Positions 42,321 through 53,302 of a stretch of DNA of 64,000 nucleotides are shown here, one piece after another. The position numbers and the translations under genes were made by a program. Under the pieces are notes generated by a model. It was not told the DNA's origin and did not search any database. It saw only the letters and a program-made list of their open reading frames with translations. Position 1 is the first letter of the stretch, and each line of letters starts with the position of its first letter. Source of the stretch: Allomyces arbusculus (lineage: Eukaryota > Blastocladiomycota > Blastocladiomycetes > Blastocladiales > Blastocladiaceae); the NCBI GenBank assembly GCA_027604705.1, contig JADHYV010000005.1, positions 248,001 to 312,000 of the forward strand. Reading direction: 5' to 3'.

Positions 42321-43753
42321 ATGAACCAAGCGCGCCCTCGCACGATGCCAGCTTCACCAACAACACGTACACGTCGCCACAGTCCCGCCCGTCGAGCAAC
42401 ACGTCGCCGTGGGCAGCTCGTCGCGGCCACGTTCATCGTCGCTATGGCCCTGCTCGCCGCAACCACTGCCAATCCGCTCGATTTCCCGATTTTCAACTTG
42501 CCGATCCCGTTCCCAGCACCCGCAGCGAACCCTTCTGCGTCCTCACCTGGAGGACCGCAGGCGACAGTGCCCCCGCCAGCTACGATTGCGCCGCCGACCG
42601 TGCAGCCGAGCAGTACGTCGGAGCCCGCGAAACCATCGTCGACGTCGGAGCCACCAGCAAGTACGTCCACGCCGCCTCCGCCACCAAGCTCGACGAGCAG
42701 TAAGCCGCCAGAACCGACGTCGAGTTCAAGTACGCCGGAGCCGACGAGTATCAGCAGCACCAGCAGTTCAGCGACGGCGACAACGACGAGTTCAACGGGT
42801 ACGTGCAGCGCGGATCATTATGTACCTGCAGACAGCACGTACAGCTGATAAAACGCATCCTCGATAGCCTCTTCGACAACCAGCACAACAGCAACCACGA
42901 CCTCCTCGCTCGGGCTCATTTGGCCGTCGGGCGTGCCGACGAGCAACACCATCCCAACCGATACGTCCGGCACGTCATCAGGGATCACGCGTGAGCAAAT
43001 CATTCTGTGGTCGAGTGTCGGTGGCGGCGCCCTCGCCATCGTCCTGGTCCGTTTCCGTTTCCGCGTGCGCGCAGCACAGCACACGCGCCCCCCACCCCAA
43101 CTAACGCCATTCGGGCATGGTTTTAGGGCATTGTCCTTGCCGCCTACTGCCTGGCCCGACAACGTTCGCGGGACGTTTCTGCAAAAGGCCACCTGCTCTA
43201 CATGGAATCCGCGGCCACGGGCCCGACCACCGCCATCGTGACGCGGGTCCCACTGCGCGATCTCGCTGACGCCGTCGGCTCGCCACCACCGTCGGGTGCA
43301 CCCACTCCGCCTCCGCCGCCGTGTTCCGAACCCATGTCCCCACCACCCGCGACGGCCGCGCTTCTCCGCCGCGACAGCGCACCTGCGGTCGATTCGTTGC
43401 TGCCGCAGGAAATGCTGTCCCCGACTCCCGCCGACTTGGGTGGACCAGTGGTCTATATCTCGCCGCGCGCGACGGAACCCGTCATGGAGCCGTACTATAT
43501 GGCGGCGGCGCCCGCGCCCGTGCACCCGGCCGCGCCGCCGGTCACGATGAATGCGAATGCGGTGACGCGCGTGGTGGGGGCGCCAGAGTTGTATGGCCTG
43601 CCGCCGCCGCCAGCGAGCGAGCACGTGGATTTGGGGGACGAGATGTCGGGAGTCGCGTACGCGCCGGGGTGGACGTCGCCGAATGGGCAGCGAAGGGAGC
43701 CGCGCGAGGAGCGCAGGTGGGGCACCGGGCCGCTGGCTTATGTGCCGAGTTAG
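42321..43753 (+). CDS. Mucin-like single-pass membrane protein
   Basis: Three exons, 42321-42798, 42868-43046 and 43127-43753 (donors GTACGT and GTCCGT; introns of 69 and 80 bases), give 427 aa. An Arg-rich start leads to a hydrophobic helix at about 32-50 (VAATFIVAMALLAATTA), a likely signal peptide or anchor. Residues about 65-195 are almost all Ser, Thr and Pro, with repeats of the PSSTSEP kind, a likely O-glycosylated ectodomain. A membrane helix (IILWSSVGGGALAIVL, continued by GIVLAAYCLARQRSR) is assembled across the second splice. The cytoplasmic tail of about 200 residues is Pro/Ala-rich with YISP and PYYM-like tyrosine motifs. The layout resembles fungal wall-stress or Msb2-type sensors, but no family domain was seen. 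Confidence 0.6.
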
Positions 43754-43993
43754 ACGGTGGAGAAAAGCGAGATATCGATGTAGTCGCTTTTCATTAGCTT
43801 GTTTCGTGGACGTGGTTCTGGTTTGTGTAGTTGTTTTTGGCTTGGGTGAAGCTTGTTTTCGCGTTCTCACATTCTCTCGTTCTCTCGGTTCGATATCTTT
43901 CACGGTACATTATCGCCGGCCCCATACACGATACCAAGACGTTTTTCTTATTCCTACGGACTCGTTTCCATTCTAGCCCTATTTGGGCCCTTC
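43754..43993. other. Convergent 3' spacer
   Basis: T-rich spacer between the stop of the mucin-like gene and the stop of the metallophosphoesterase on the other strand. No gene seen. Confidence 0.35.
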
Positions 43994-45129
43994 TCAGACG
44001 CGCAACAACTCCACCCCCACCACCTCCCACCGACTCTCCGGCGCCCACCGCAACTTCACCAGCGCGGCCCGGCCGGAAGACGTATCCCCAGGGTTCACGA
44101 CCGTCGTGCCCTTCATCCGATGCACGCCGCGCGCCCAGTGCGAGTGGCCGTGCACGAGCAGCGGGACCGCCGGCGCCGCGTCCGATGGGGAGCCGTTGGG
44201 GAGCTGGAGCGGCGGCGCACCGAAATGGGTGCGGATGGCCGTGCGCAGAGCGACGGAACCGGAAAGAATTGGGGCCGAGGGTGGGTGCGCGCGGAAGTAA
44301 GGGTCCGGGTCGGTCGTGGAGTCAGGGTCGATGACGGTTGTGGCTGTGGCCGAAAAAGAAGGGGTGAGGTGGTGGCGAAGGGGTGGAAAATGGGAGAATG
44401 AGAACGGACCGGATTCGGCGGGCCCGCTGTGCGTCAGGAGCACGACTTGGTCCCCGTTAGTCGCGGCGGCGAGAATATGCGGGGTCACGCCGCGCGCAAG
44501 GGCGGCGGCAAAGTCGGCGTCGGTGCGGTGTGGGCAGCCTGGGCAGACAGGTTGGTACACAGTCGGCCGCAGCAGGCGAGAAGTGAAACACAGTGTAACG
44601 AACCAGGCCAAACGGGTTTCCCTGCGGTATCGTCTGCGGGCACACTCCCGCCCAGCCCGACCGCGACCAAACCCGGCGCGAGCCGCACGGGTTTCCCATG
44701 CACGCCGTGCAAGTTCGCGGGTCCTTTACCATCGAGCCACGCCTTTTGGTCCCAGGACTCGGTCGGATCGTGGTTGCCCGGCACCCACATCACTGGTACG
44801 CTTTTTCCGGCCAAGTTGGTCGCTATCGCGTCATGCAATACGCGCGTCCACGCGGCCTCGACGTTTGCATCGGTCGGAATGTACGGCTGCTTCGGTTCGT
44901 CGTCGAGCGGGTGGAACAGGTTGAGCAGGTCGCCCGTGACGAGAACAGCGTCGAGGTGCGTGTCGCGAGCAGTGAGGAGGGCGCGGACGCGCGCGACGGC
45001 GTCGACGGCTTCGTGTACGTCGGTGATGTGCAGCAGCGTGAGGTGGGCGCTGGGAACGAGTTCGTGCGTGCTGGGGAGGATCTCGTGCCCACTGGGCGTG
45101 GGATCGGCGGGGTTGTTGGGGGTCGCCAT
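43994..45129 (-). CDS. Calcineurin-like metallophosphoesterase
   Basis: Two exons, 45129-44604 and 44538-43994, joined in phase by a 65-base intron (donor GTTCGT, acceptor GCCCAG), encode 356 aa. The metal-binding motifs of the family appear in order: LLHITDVHEAVDAV (D-x-H), AVLVTGDLLNLF (GD), VMWVPGNHDPTE (GNHD), VVLLTHSGPAE (H) and LLVHGHSHWARG (GHxH), then VVNPGD. This is a complete two-metal site, so an active phosphoesterase is expected; the substrate is unknown. There is no signal peptide. The frame remains open upstream of the chosen ATG, but that part is not conserved-looking. It overlaps no other gene and shares a divergent upstream region with the RGG gene. Confidence 0.82.
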
Positions 45130-46007
45130 GGTCGACTGGTCGGATCGTGGATGGACTTGGAGCAGGTTCAGAGCGCCCACGAAGTGCGGCGTAACGCTGA
45201 CCGAGGGGATTGCCAAGAGTCGCGCTGTCTTGAGACGCGTTATAGGAACGTTCTGCGCGTCGTCGTCGACGTGCAGCGGGGAGCGCGTTGAGGAGCGCGT
45301 TGGGGTTGATGGCAATGCGAGTGGTTGCTCGCGTCTCGCGCTTGCCTCGCGCAATGGCAGCCCCTGGCAACGCTGTACGTGAACGCACCTGACCTTGCCG
45401 CGCAGAGGCATCTGGCGCTTGCCGCCGTGGGCCTCCACATGTCGACCAATGTCGAGGCGCGCGACCATCCCCCACCACGCTCAGACGACTTTGGACCCTC
45501 AGCACTTGCCAAACACCCCACGGGCAGCGTAACGTCAAGTGCAAGAGCAACAAGAATTCCGCCCGGTTCCGAGTCTGAACGCCATTTGGCTGGCCAGCAC
45601 CAAGGCCCTCCAAGCGCACACCAAGCACCACTCCAGCTCTCGGACATTCCCGCGCTATTCTCGAGCCCGGCACCTGCGTTACCCAGACAGCTCGCCCCGC
45701 ATCGGGTACGCTCCACCCGGCCCGTTTTGTTCCTCCAGGCCCGCCCGTGGCACGGCACCAGCTCGGCCGGGAGTCGGATGCCATTCCCATCTGCGTTCCC
45801 GTTGCTACTTTTATCCAACACCCACGTTCTCTTCTTTCTGGTCGATGCTGGGCAGCCGCCGTGCCAGTTGCCGGCGGTGGCTCGTGTTCGTTGGGTTTTC
45901 CAAACGCGTTTGCGAACCGGGGCGCTGACCATCGCCTGCTCATAATTGCGTTATAGTCCCTCACGTCTTCGTCTTTCTCTCGAAACTCATTTTTCGAAGC
46001 CATCACC
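45130..46007. promoter_or_regulatory. Divergent upstream region of metallophosphoesterase and RGG genes
   Basis: About 880 bases between two starts that face away from each other. Overlapping open frames on both strands are composition-driven and show no motif. A pyrimidine-rich stretch lies just before the RGG gene. Confidence 0.4.
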
Positions 46008-47201
46008 ATGGACGAAGGCCACCATGGATCTCGCGGACGAGGACGCGGCCGCGGCCGCGGCGGAATGCGCGGTCGAGGGCGTGGCGGTAGCTATGGCGGC
46101 GGTAGTGGAGGTGGGCACGGTGACAACCCGCACGACAACCACCGCGGAGGGTTCCGCGGCGGGCGCGGTGGTGGTGGGCGAGGTCGCGGCGGCGGGGAGG
46201 GGGGCTACCAGAACCGGCACCACCACGACGGGGGCAACTTTCGTGGCGGACGCGGTGGCGGTGGGCGCGGCGGTTACCAGAGCCGGCACCAGCAGCAGCA
46301 CCACCACAACAATGCGATCCCGGGCCCGCGCGCCGATCCGAATGCTGCATCGGGTCCGACCGAGTTCAAGGAGTACATGAAGAGGTCGCACAACAATCCG
46401 CTGCACATTTACCGCGGCCACTACGAGCACTATCCGGCAATTCCCGTCGAAGAGTGGCTCATGCGGTACCTGCTCATGAACCAGACGACCGACAACCTGC
46501 GCAGCGACCGGATCCCGCTGGTCATTCCGGAACTGCGTGTCGCCGATGGTGAGTGGGGCGACGTGCGGCTCGACGGGCCCGAGGTCGGGAAAGTGCCCGT
46601 CGTCGGGTGGCTGCCGATCCAGCTGCAACGCAATGGCCTACCATGGGACCAGGCCGGACCGATCGCCGCGAACCCGGCCATCTCATTGCCGTCGATCGAC
46701 GCGATTGACGTGACCAAGTCATGGCCGCACCTGATCGACCCGCTTGTGCGCGCGAACCGGCGGTTGCCCGGCGGCGGCGGGATGACCGCGCCCGGCATGT
46801 TCCCTGCGGCCGCCGCGGCCATGCCCGGGACCGACGCATCTGCGGCGGCAGCGCCGCCCATGGACCTGAACCCGCTGCAGCCGATGCTGATGCCCGGGCT
46901 CGTGACGTGCCCGGAACGGCTGCCCACGCGATCGAACCCGAACCCGGACATGACGCCGAACCCGCTCAAGCGACCGAGTAACGCGCACCAGTATCCGGAA
47001 TTGCGCGCTGAGCGCGCGCAGGAACGTGCGAATACGTATTCGATTGGGATCGCGCCCAACGAGGAGGCGATGCACGCGGCCAAGAAGATGCGCACCGATG
47101 CGCCCGCGCCACCAGCGGCCGCGGCGACACCGTCGGCACCGGCGGCACTGTTTGATCGGGTCGCGGCGTCGGTCGCGGCGCCGCCGCGCGGCGCGTGGTA
47201 G
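46008..47201 (+). CDS. RGG-box protein, probable RNA-binding
   Basis: A single 397-residue frame with no intron needed. Residues 1-100 are an arginine-glycine-rich region (many RGG and RGRG units with interspersed His and Gln), a typical low-complexity RNA-binding and phase-separating segment. Residues about 115-215 form a compact region with aromatic and charged residues: LHIYRGHYEHYPAIPVEEW and LPIQLQRNGLPWDQAGP. The remainder is Ala/Pro/Met-rich with a basic patch AAKKMRT near the end. I do not recognise the middle domain. A nuclear or cytoplasmic ribonucleoprotein role is inferred only from the RGG box. Confidence 0.6.
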   Translation: MDEGHHGSRGRGRGRGRGGMRGRGRGGSYGGGSGGGHGDNPHDNHRGGFRGGRGGGGRGRGGGEGGYQNRHHHDGGNFRGGRGGGGRGGYQSRHQQQHHHNNAIPGPRADPNAASGPTEFKEYMKRSHNNPLHIYRGHYEHYPAIPVEEWLMRYLLMNQTTDNLRSDRIPLVIPELRVADGEWGDVRLDGPEVGKVPVVGWLPIQLQRNGLPWDQAGPIAANPAISLPSIDAIDVTKSWPHLIDPLVRANRRLPGGGGMTAPGMFPAAAAAMPGTDASAAAAPPMDLNPLQPMLMPGLVTCPERLPTRSNPNPDMTPNPLKRPSNAHQYPELRAERAQERANTYSIGIAPNEEAMHAAKKMRTDAPAPPAAAATPSAPAALFDRVAASVAAPPRGAW

Positions 47202-47837
47202 AGGGTGGTGGTGAGGTGGAGTTGCTTGGGTTATTGGTGGTTGCTCTTTTTGTCTCTTCGGATGCGTTTGTTCGTGGGGTCATTGTTCAGTGAAATCTTG
47301 ATAAAATCTTGCCGGCTCTGTGCGCACGTCCGCTGGTCAACGTCGATCCCCGACGCGGCCCACCGCGCTCGCCCCACCGCGAAGATCTGAGACATGGCAC
47401 GCGCGCCGCGGCCGCGGTGGCTCCTCTTTGCGGCGGCCGCGCGCGTTTGGCCGTTTCGACGCACACGTCAGCGAAACAATCGGGGCCGGGCTCAGGTTGG
47501 CCAGCATCAACGTCCAGCTCGAACACGCCATGGCCAGCACGGCGGGTTCTCGTCCGCCCACCCGTTCCTCTTCTCGGCGACGCCACGACGGAGCCCATCC
47601 TCCTCGCGTCGTTGCTCCCTACACTGCTCGACGCTGTCGCACGGCCGCTCCGCCAACCGCCGTCGACTCTCCTCATCCATCCATCCACCACCACCACCAC
47701 CACCACCACCACCACCACCACCACCACCACGACTTCGCTGAGCGCCGACCGCGCGCGCCCGCTCCATCTTCAAGCTCCACCAAGCGCCACGCGACCGCGC
47801 TCTCCCCAACTTCTTCACCGCGCCGCTCGCCACCAAG
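47202..47837. promoter_or_regulatory. Upstream region of the tetraspanin gene
   Basis: About 640 bases between two plus-strand genes, including a CCA microsatellite close to the tetraspanin start. Open frames across it are translations of the repeat and flanking GC-rich DNA. Confidence 0.4.
47685..47730 (+). repeat. (CCA)n microsatellite
   Basis: About 15 uninterrupted CCA triplets starting some 150 bases before the tetraspanin start codon, probably in its promoter or 5' untranslated region. Likely length-variable. Confidence 0.9.
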
Positions 47838-48948
47838 ATGAACCTGTCGGTGCACTCGACGCGATGGGCCGTTTTTATCATTTCGATGCTGACGGCGCTC
47901 GCCGGCATCGTCCTGATCGTGCTCGGCATCTACACGCTCAACGATACGACGACGACGCTCGGGTCGCGCACGATTCCCGTCATGATGCTCGTGCTTGGCT
48001 GCCTGGTCTTTCTCGTCTCGTTCCTCGGCTGCTTTGGCACGATCTCGGAGAATCACGCGATTCTCTACGCGTTTATGGTTGGGTTGTTGGCGCTCGTCGG
48101 GATCCAAATCGTGATTGCCGTGATTGCGCTGGCGAACAAGGGCGCCGTCGATTCGTTGATGGACGACGCGTGGCAGAAGGCGTATGATGAGCATCCGCGC
48201 GTGCTGCGCGACGTGCAGGAGGAGGTATGACATTACTTCTTGCTGACTGCGCCCGCGAGCGTGACGACCGGTTGACGGGCAATGTGCGGCTGTAGTACGG
48301 GTGCTGCGGGTTCCGGTACACGACCGACCGTGCGATTCCGAAAACCACGCCCGACGCGTGCCTCAAGTCGGTCGAGTTTGGATACCAGGTGTCGTGCTAC
48401 CGCGCGCTGATTGGCGGTTACAAGAACATCCAGACGATTGTCGGCGCCGCAGGCATTATCTTGTCGGCGATCCAGGTACCTTTGTCCCTCGCTCCCACCT
48501 TGGCCTGATCTCGCGACTGATCCATGCTCCTCCCCCCGCGACGTACTAGCTCATTGGCGTCTTCCTCACCTACCTGCTGATCCGCAATCTGCCGGCCAAG
48601 GACGACGAGCACGAGCAGCACGGTCGGTACCTGCACCCGGAACAGCGTCGGCTGCTCGACCCAGCCTACCACCCAGACCGGTACTACTACTACGGCGGGG
48701 TTCCGCCGCCGCCCGGTGCGACGCCCTACGGCGCCGGCGGGTACTACGCGGGCGGTCCCGGCGCGTACGGGCCGGCGGGCACGAGTGCCGGTGGGCCCGG
48801 TGCGGGTGCTGGCGCGGGTAACGTGCCGACGGGCAGTCTCAAGGACCCGAAGGTGAACGTCGAGACAGAGACGACGGGCCTCGGTGGGGGGCCGGAGACG
48901 GAGGGCACGGTGTCGCCGACGGGAGTCACGTCGGACGCAACGTATTGA
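47838..48948 (+). CDS. Tetraspanin
   Basis: Three exons, 47838-48224, 48296-48475 and 48550-48948 (all phase 0; donors GTATGA and GTACCT), encode 321 aa. Membrane helices lie at about residues 10-32, 47-70 and 76-97, with the fourth spanning the second splice (IVGAAGIILSAIQ then LIGVFLTYLLI). The large extracellular loop between helices 3 and 4 has YGCCGF at 130-135, the diagnostic CCG motif, rebuilt at the first exon join, and further Cys in DACL and SCYRAL for the loop disulphides. The loop is short (about 80 residues). A long Tyr/Pro/Gly-rich cytoplasmic tail (about 110 residues) is unusual. Tetraspanins organise membrane microdomains; no specific partner can be named. Confidence 0.82.
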
Positions 48949-49643
48949 AGAACGAGGAAGGCGGCATGGAGGGAAAGAGGTGTGGGCCGCGGAGGCGAGC
49001 GCGGGGTGCCCGCGGAGTTGGTTGGTGTCGTTGTGAATCGTGGCGTTTGGTTTGTTGATGGAAGGGCGGGCGCGTGCCCTGCTCTGTGTTCGGCCCGGGT
49101 GCGCGCGCGAGCGGGCGATTCGTGCCCCGGCGCGCCCGGGCCAGCGGCTGTTTGTGGTGCTTTGTTAACTCGTTTGTCGTTTGATCAAACCGTGGATGCG
49201 AATTTTGTTGGACCAGATGGCAACGTCGCGTCTCCCTGTGAGGCAGGCAGCGGCAGCGGCAGGCAGCCGACGCTTCGCTCTGCTGCGGCACGCCGGTTGC
49301 CGCTTTTGGTTTGGCAGTTCGGCCCTTCGACGCGCGATCACGCCTCGTTTGACGTGGCCCCTGCCGCCGGCTCGCGCCCCAACCAATTTCGGCCAAAGGC
49401 CGACTGAGACTCCAGCGACTGTGCGCTGCAGTTGACCTCCCCCTCCCCTCTCTCTCTCTCTCTGCCGGCAAACCACGACGACGAGCTCGACATCTTGCAG
49501 CGCCGCGACGACGGCGACACGATAGAGCACGAGCAGCTCTCGCCAGCCAACCGACCAAGCGCCCAGCCAGCTGTTCCGGCCCTGCCAAGTCGCCTCCACC
49601 TGCACCAAGAAGCCCGTTTTGGACCTTGTCACCACCACCCACC
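48949..49643. other. Intergenic with CT-repeat upstream of sideroflexin
   Basis: About 700 bases between two plus-strand genes. A (CT)n run lies at about 49446-49463, roughly 180 bases before the sideroflexin start, a common position for fungal pyrimidine-rich promoter elements. No gene seen. Confidence 0.4.
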
Positions 49644-50992
49644 ATGTCTGCCGCCGAACTGCACGCATCAACCTCGCCCGCTGCCCCGTCGCCCGCGGCG
49701 ACACCGATCCCGGCCGGGTTCCCGGACCTGACGCAGCCGCGTTTCGACCAAAACACCTATCTTGGCCGGCTCAAGCACTTTTTGGAAATGACCGACCCGC
49801 GGTACGCTATTCCTGGTCTCCATGTGTGCGCACCAACGTTGTACTTTTGTTGACACCGCTCTCCACCCTGCTAGGACGCTCCTCGCGTCGAGCGCCGAGC
49901 TCGCGCGCGCCAAGCAGCTCATGGTCGACTATGGCAACGGCGTAATTGACCCGACCTTGACCGTCGACGAGTACTGGCACGCCAAGAAACGTACGTTGCA
50001 TCTGCCGTGCTGTGTTGCGTGCTAGGATACCACTGACCGTGTGCGCGCGCACCAACGTCACAGTCTACTCGGCGACGTACCACCCGGACACGGGCGAGAA
50101 GGTCTTCCTGCCGTTCCGCATGTCGTCGTACTGCCCGACCAACATGCTGATTATTGCCGGCATGCTCATGCCCAACCAAACGGTACGTTTCTCCACCCAA
50201 TCGTTCGGTGCGATCGTATTGTTCATCGCATCGCAACGCGCCACCACGACTCACATCCCGTGCACCCCGCACCTGAATTTTCCAGACCGCCACGATCCTG
50301 TTCTGGCAATGGGTCAATCAGTCCGTGAACGTGGCCATCAACTACTCGAATGCGAACCAGACCAACCCGATGTCGGTCCCCGAAGCGACCGCGGCCTACG
50401 CCGTCGCCGTGACCACGTCCTGCACCGTGGCTCTCGGCCTGTCGCGGTGGGCCGCCAAGCGCGCGCTGCCGAAGCCCGTCGCTACGGTGCTCGTCCCGTT
50501 CACGGCCGTGGCGCTCGCCGGTTCCGCCAACGTTTTCCTCATGCGTCAAAAGGAATTGCGCGAAGGGATCACGGTGACTGACGAAGAGGGGAACGAGTTG
50601 GGCCAGAGTCGGGCGGCAGGCAGGCAGGCATTGTCGCAGGTGGCCTTGTCGCGCGTACTGACGGCGGCGCCGTGTCTGGTGATCCCGACGGCTGTCGTGT
50701 CGAGGCTTGAGAAGCGCGCCTACTTTGCCAAGAATCCGCGCATGCTGGTGCCGATCAACCTCGGTACGTTTGCTTGGGTGTCGTGCGGAGTTGGACGGTT
50801 GGACGGTTGCTGACCGCGCTGTGCTGTGTAGCCCTGATCGCCGCGTCGCTCATGTCGGCGCTGCCCTGCGCGATCGCCATGTTCCCGCAGTACGCGCGCG
50901 TGCCGGTCGCCAAGCTCGAACGCGAGTTCCAGAACCGCATCGACGCCAAGGGCAACCCCATCACGCACGTCGTCTACAACAAGGGGCTGTGA
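49644..50992 (+). CDS. Sideroflexin, mitochondrial carrier
   Basis: Five exons, 49644-49801, 49875-49990, 50064-50182, 50286-50763 and 50832-50992, all in phase (343 aa, the usual family size). Family motifs: FDQNTYLGRLKHFLEMTDPR|TLL across the first splice, KLYSATYHPDTGEKVFLPFR, then ATILFWQWVNQSVNVAINYS, where WQWxNQSxNxxxNY is the sideroflexin hallmark. Four to five membrane helices follow, ending with PQYARVPVAKLE and HVVYNKGL. The N-terminal NPT-type motif seen in many members is not evident. Sideroflexins sit in the mitochondrial inner membrane; human SFXN1 imports serine for one-carbon metabolism. Donors are GTACGC and three times GTACGT. Confidence 0.88.
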
Positions 50993-53302
50993 ATCATGTC
51001 ACGCAGACGCGCTGTGGAAGCGGAGGGCTGGCTCCCTCTCTTGTCGTGTGGGCTCACTTTTTGCACCGTCATTTTTTTCACCCCACGCCGCTGGTGTGCA
51101 CGCGGCGCGTCGTCGGCCAATCCATCATATCATTGACTGTTGCTGGTGTTAGTTGTGGTTTCAGTGCCTGCGAGGTATCCATGCCGCTGTCAGGAGCGGT
51201 GAGCGGCCATTTCTTTGATCCTCGCCGCCCTTCGTCAACACATACACGCAGCTCTGCTCGTCCATAACCAGCGCAAACATGCTGCCATAAAGATCGTGCG
51301 TGTCGCTCTTTACCTTACCTCTCCCTGCGTGCAGCGAGATCCGTTCTCATGGCGATCCACGCGACCTCCGCCGTTCCACATCGCGTCTGCGCGCGTGCAA
51401 CCGGCCAGCCGCCCGTTCACGTCGTCCATCTTGCATCGACCATCCCGCAAGCGTCCGCGCCCAGCACAGGCTCGCTCCCGGCTCCACATAACAGAGCAAG
51501 AGAGGAAGGGTTCGCACATCGCGAGCCCACGAAGAGAATCGCGAGATACATTGAACGAGGCTCGTATTTTTCACACCAACCACTCTCCCTTCCACTTGAG
51601 AAGCAGCGAACACCCGACCGGCAGCATCCGTGCCGGATTGATGATGCTGGATGCATGGCGGTCAATCTTGTTGACCCCCGCACCCATGCACGAGACCCTG
51701 CCACTTGCACGACCTGCACCGGTGAACGCCGAAGGATGGCGCTGCGGTAATTCGAACGGTGGTGCCCACGCGGCTACCGCCGGGCCCTTCCGCGCGATCG
51801 GCTTGTTCGGCAGCGCGAGTGGAACGTACAAGGAGTGGGCGGGATCGAGGAACGGGAGCAGAGCGACACGACGCGTCGCGAGCACGACGCCATCGGCTCC
51901 ACCACGCGCGCACGTGCCTGGTCGTCGCTCTCCACCCGGCCAGGACCTCCCTGAGCTCGGACTGGGTTGACGTGGAAGCGCGCGAGAGGGTGGTCTGACA
52001 TCAGTGTGCCGCACGACGCGTCCCGTACCGCGTCCAAAAGCGTCCACGCAGCCATCTTGGGCCACCAATCCCTCGGAAACAATCTTTGCCTGCACCGATC
52101 GGCGTTGGTCATCGTTGGTTTGGTGGGAAGACAACCTGGAGAATCACAAGCGCGCCGCAAGCATGCGGAGCCCCACGACCGCGTCGTTTTGGCCGTTGAA
52201 CACGACGCCGTCGCGCACCTCCATGCCGGCCCTCGCCGACTTGCGGGCCCCAATTCCGCCCACGGTAGCCAGGCGCCAGCATGGTGCAGAAAGGAGGCGC
52301 AGTTGTGCACGCGGGGGTGGAGAAAAACAGGTCTGTCGGCGAGAGTCAAGAGGCGAAAGAGACGATGAATGGCATCGTTGCGATGTTCGATTGGTGGTGG
52401 TCGCTTGCTGCGGCTGGCATCAAGTCAGCATCAATCAACCAACAAAGCGCCCCCGACTTGTTGCAATCACCCGCAATCGACTAGCGACAACATGCTGCGG
52501 CACCCGTGCGGGCCGGTGTGCGAATCGTCGCGGTGGATGACCAGAGACCGGCGGCGCCCGCGACGCGACGTTCGTTGAGGCACGACAGCCGGAGCGTCCC
52601 AGATCGACGTTCACTGCGTCCCCCGCGGGGAACGCAGGCACCGACTCTCGGCCGCAGCAGCAACGCACGCGCGCCGAATCAAGGAAGGAACAAAGTTGTG
52701 CCCCGCGCCCGGTCGAGAAGGAGGGCGCAAAGTGGGGCGGGCCCATGCGGCGACCTTTCGGCACGTCTTTTGAGCCAGTGGCCACCCCCGCATGAGCACG
52801 AACCATGCAGCCGGCCGGCGATTTACCGCAGCGACGCCAACCACCATTTCTCCATGCACCACCCTGCACGCCGCAGTCCGAATGCTCGCCCCGGCCGCCG
52901 CAAACCCGTCCGCCTCGACCGCCAAACCCGTCTTGAAGCCAATTGTGGCCCCCGCAATGACGTCGGACTCGGGGCCCCGCGCGTGCACACGCGCGCTGCG
53001 GCCAGCAGGTCTCCGCGCACCGCCGTTCCGCGCCCGTTGGCCGTGGCGTGCGTACGGGCTCCGCCGCCATGGATTTCGTCCTCCACCGTCGTTGCGCGCG
53101 GCTGCGGTAGCTCGTCTAACGGTGCTTGCGGGGTATGGACGCGCGGGGGCTCGCTCATAAAGGCGCGACGCCCCACGTCGTCCCCCGCGCCATCTTTATC
53201 CAACGTCCCCGGTCGGCATTCCCCTCCTCCACCCACCCACCCACGCGTCTCCACCCTCGCGCACGCGTTGATCCCTGCTGGACCGGAACCGACCCGTGCC
53301 CA
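50993..53302. other. 2.3 kb without a supported gene
   Basis: The largest gene-free stretch in the window. Open frames exist on both strands (for example minus-strand 52134-51571 and 52988-52611, with some plausible-looking segments), but none has a domain, and no chain of GT-AG introns joins them convincingly. The right end holds the promoter of the zinc-finger gene, with a TATA-like CTTTATC near 53193. A species-specific gene cannot be excluded. Confidence 0.35.

Noticed and set aside
51571-52134. Minus-strand 187-codon frame with some plausible-looking stretches
   Set aside because: No domain, no convincing splice partners, and composition alone can produce it.
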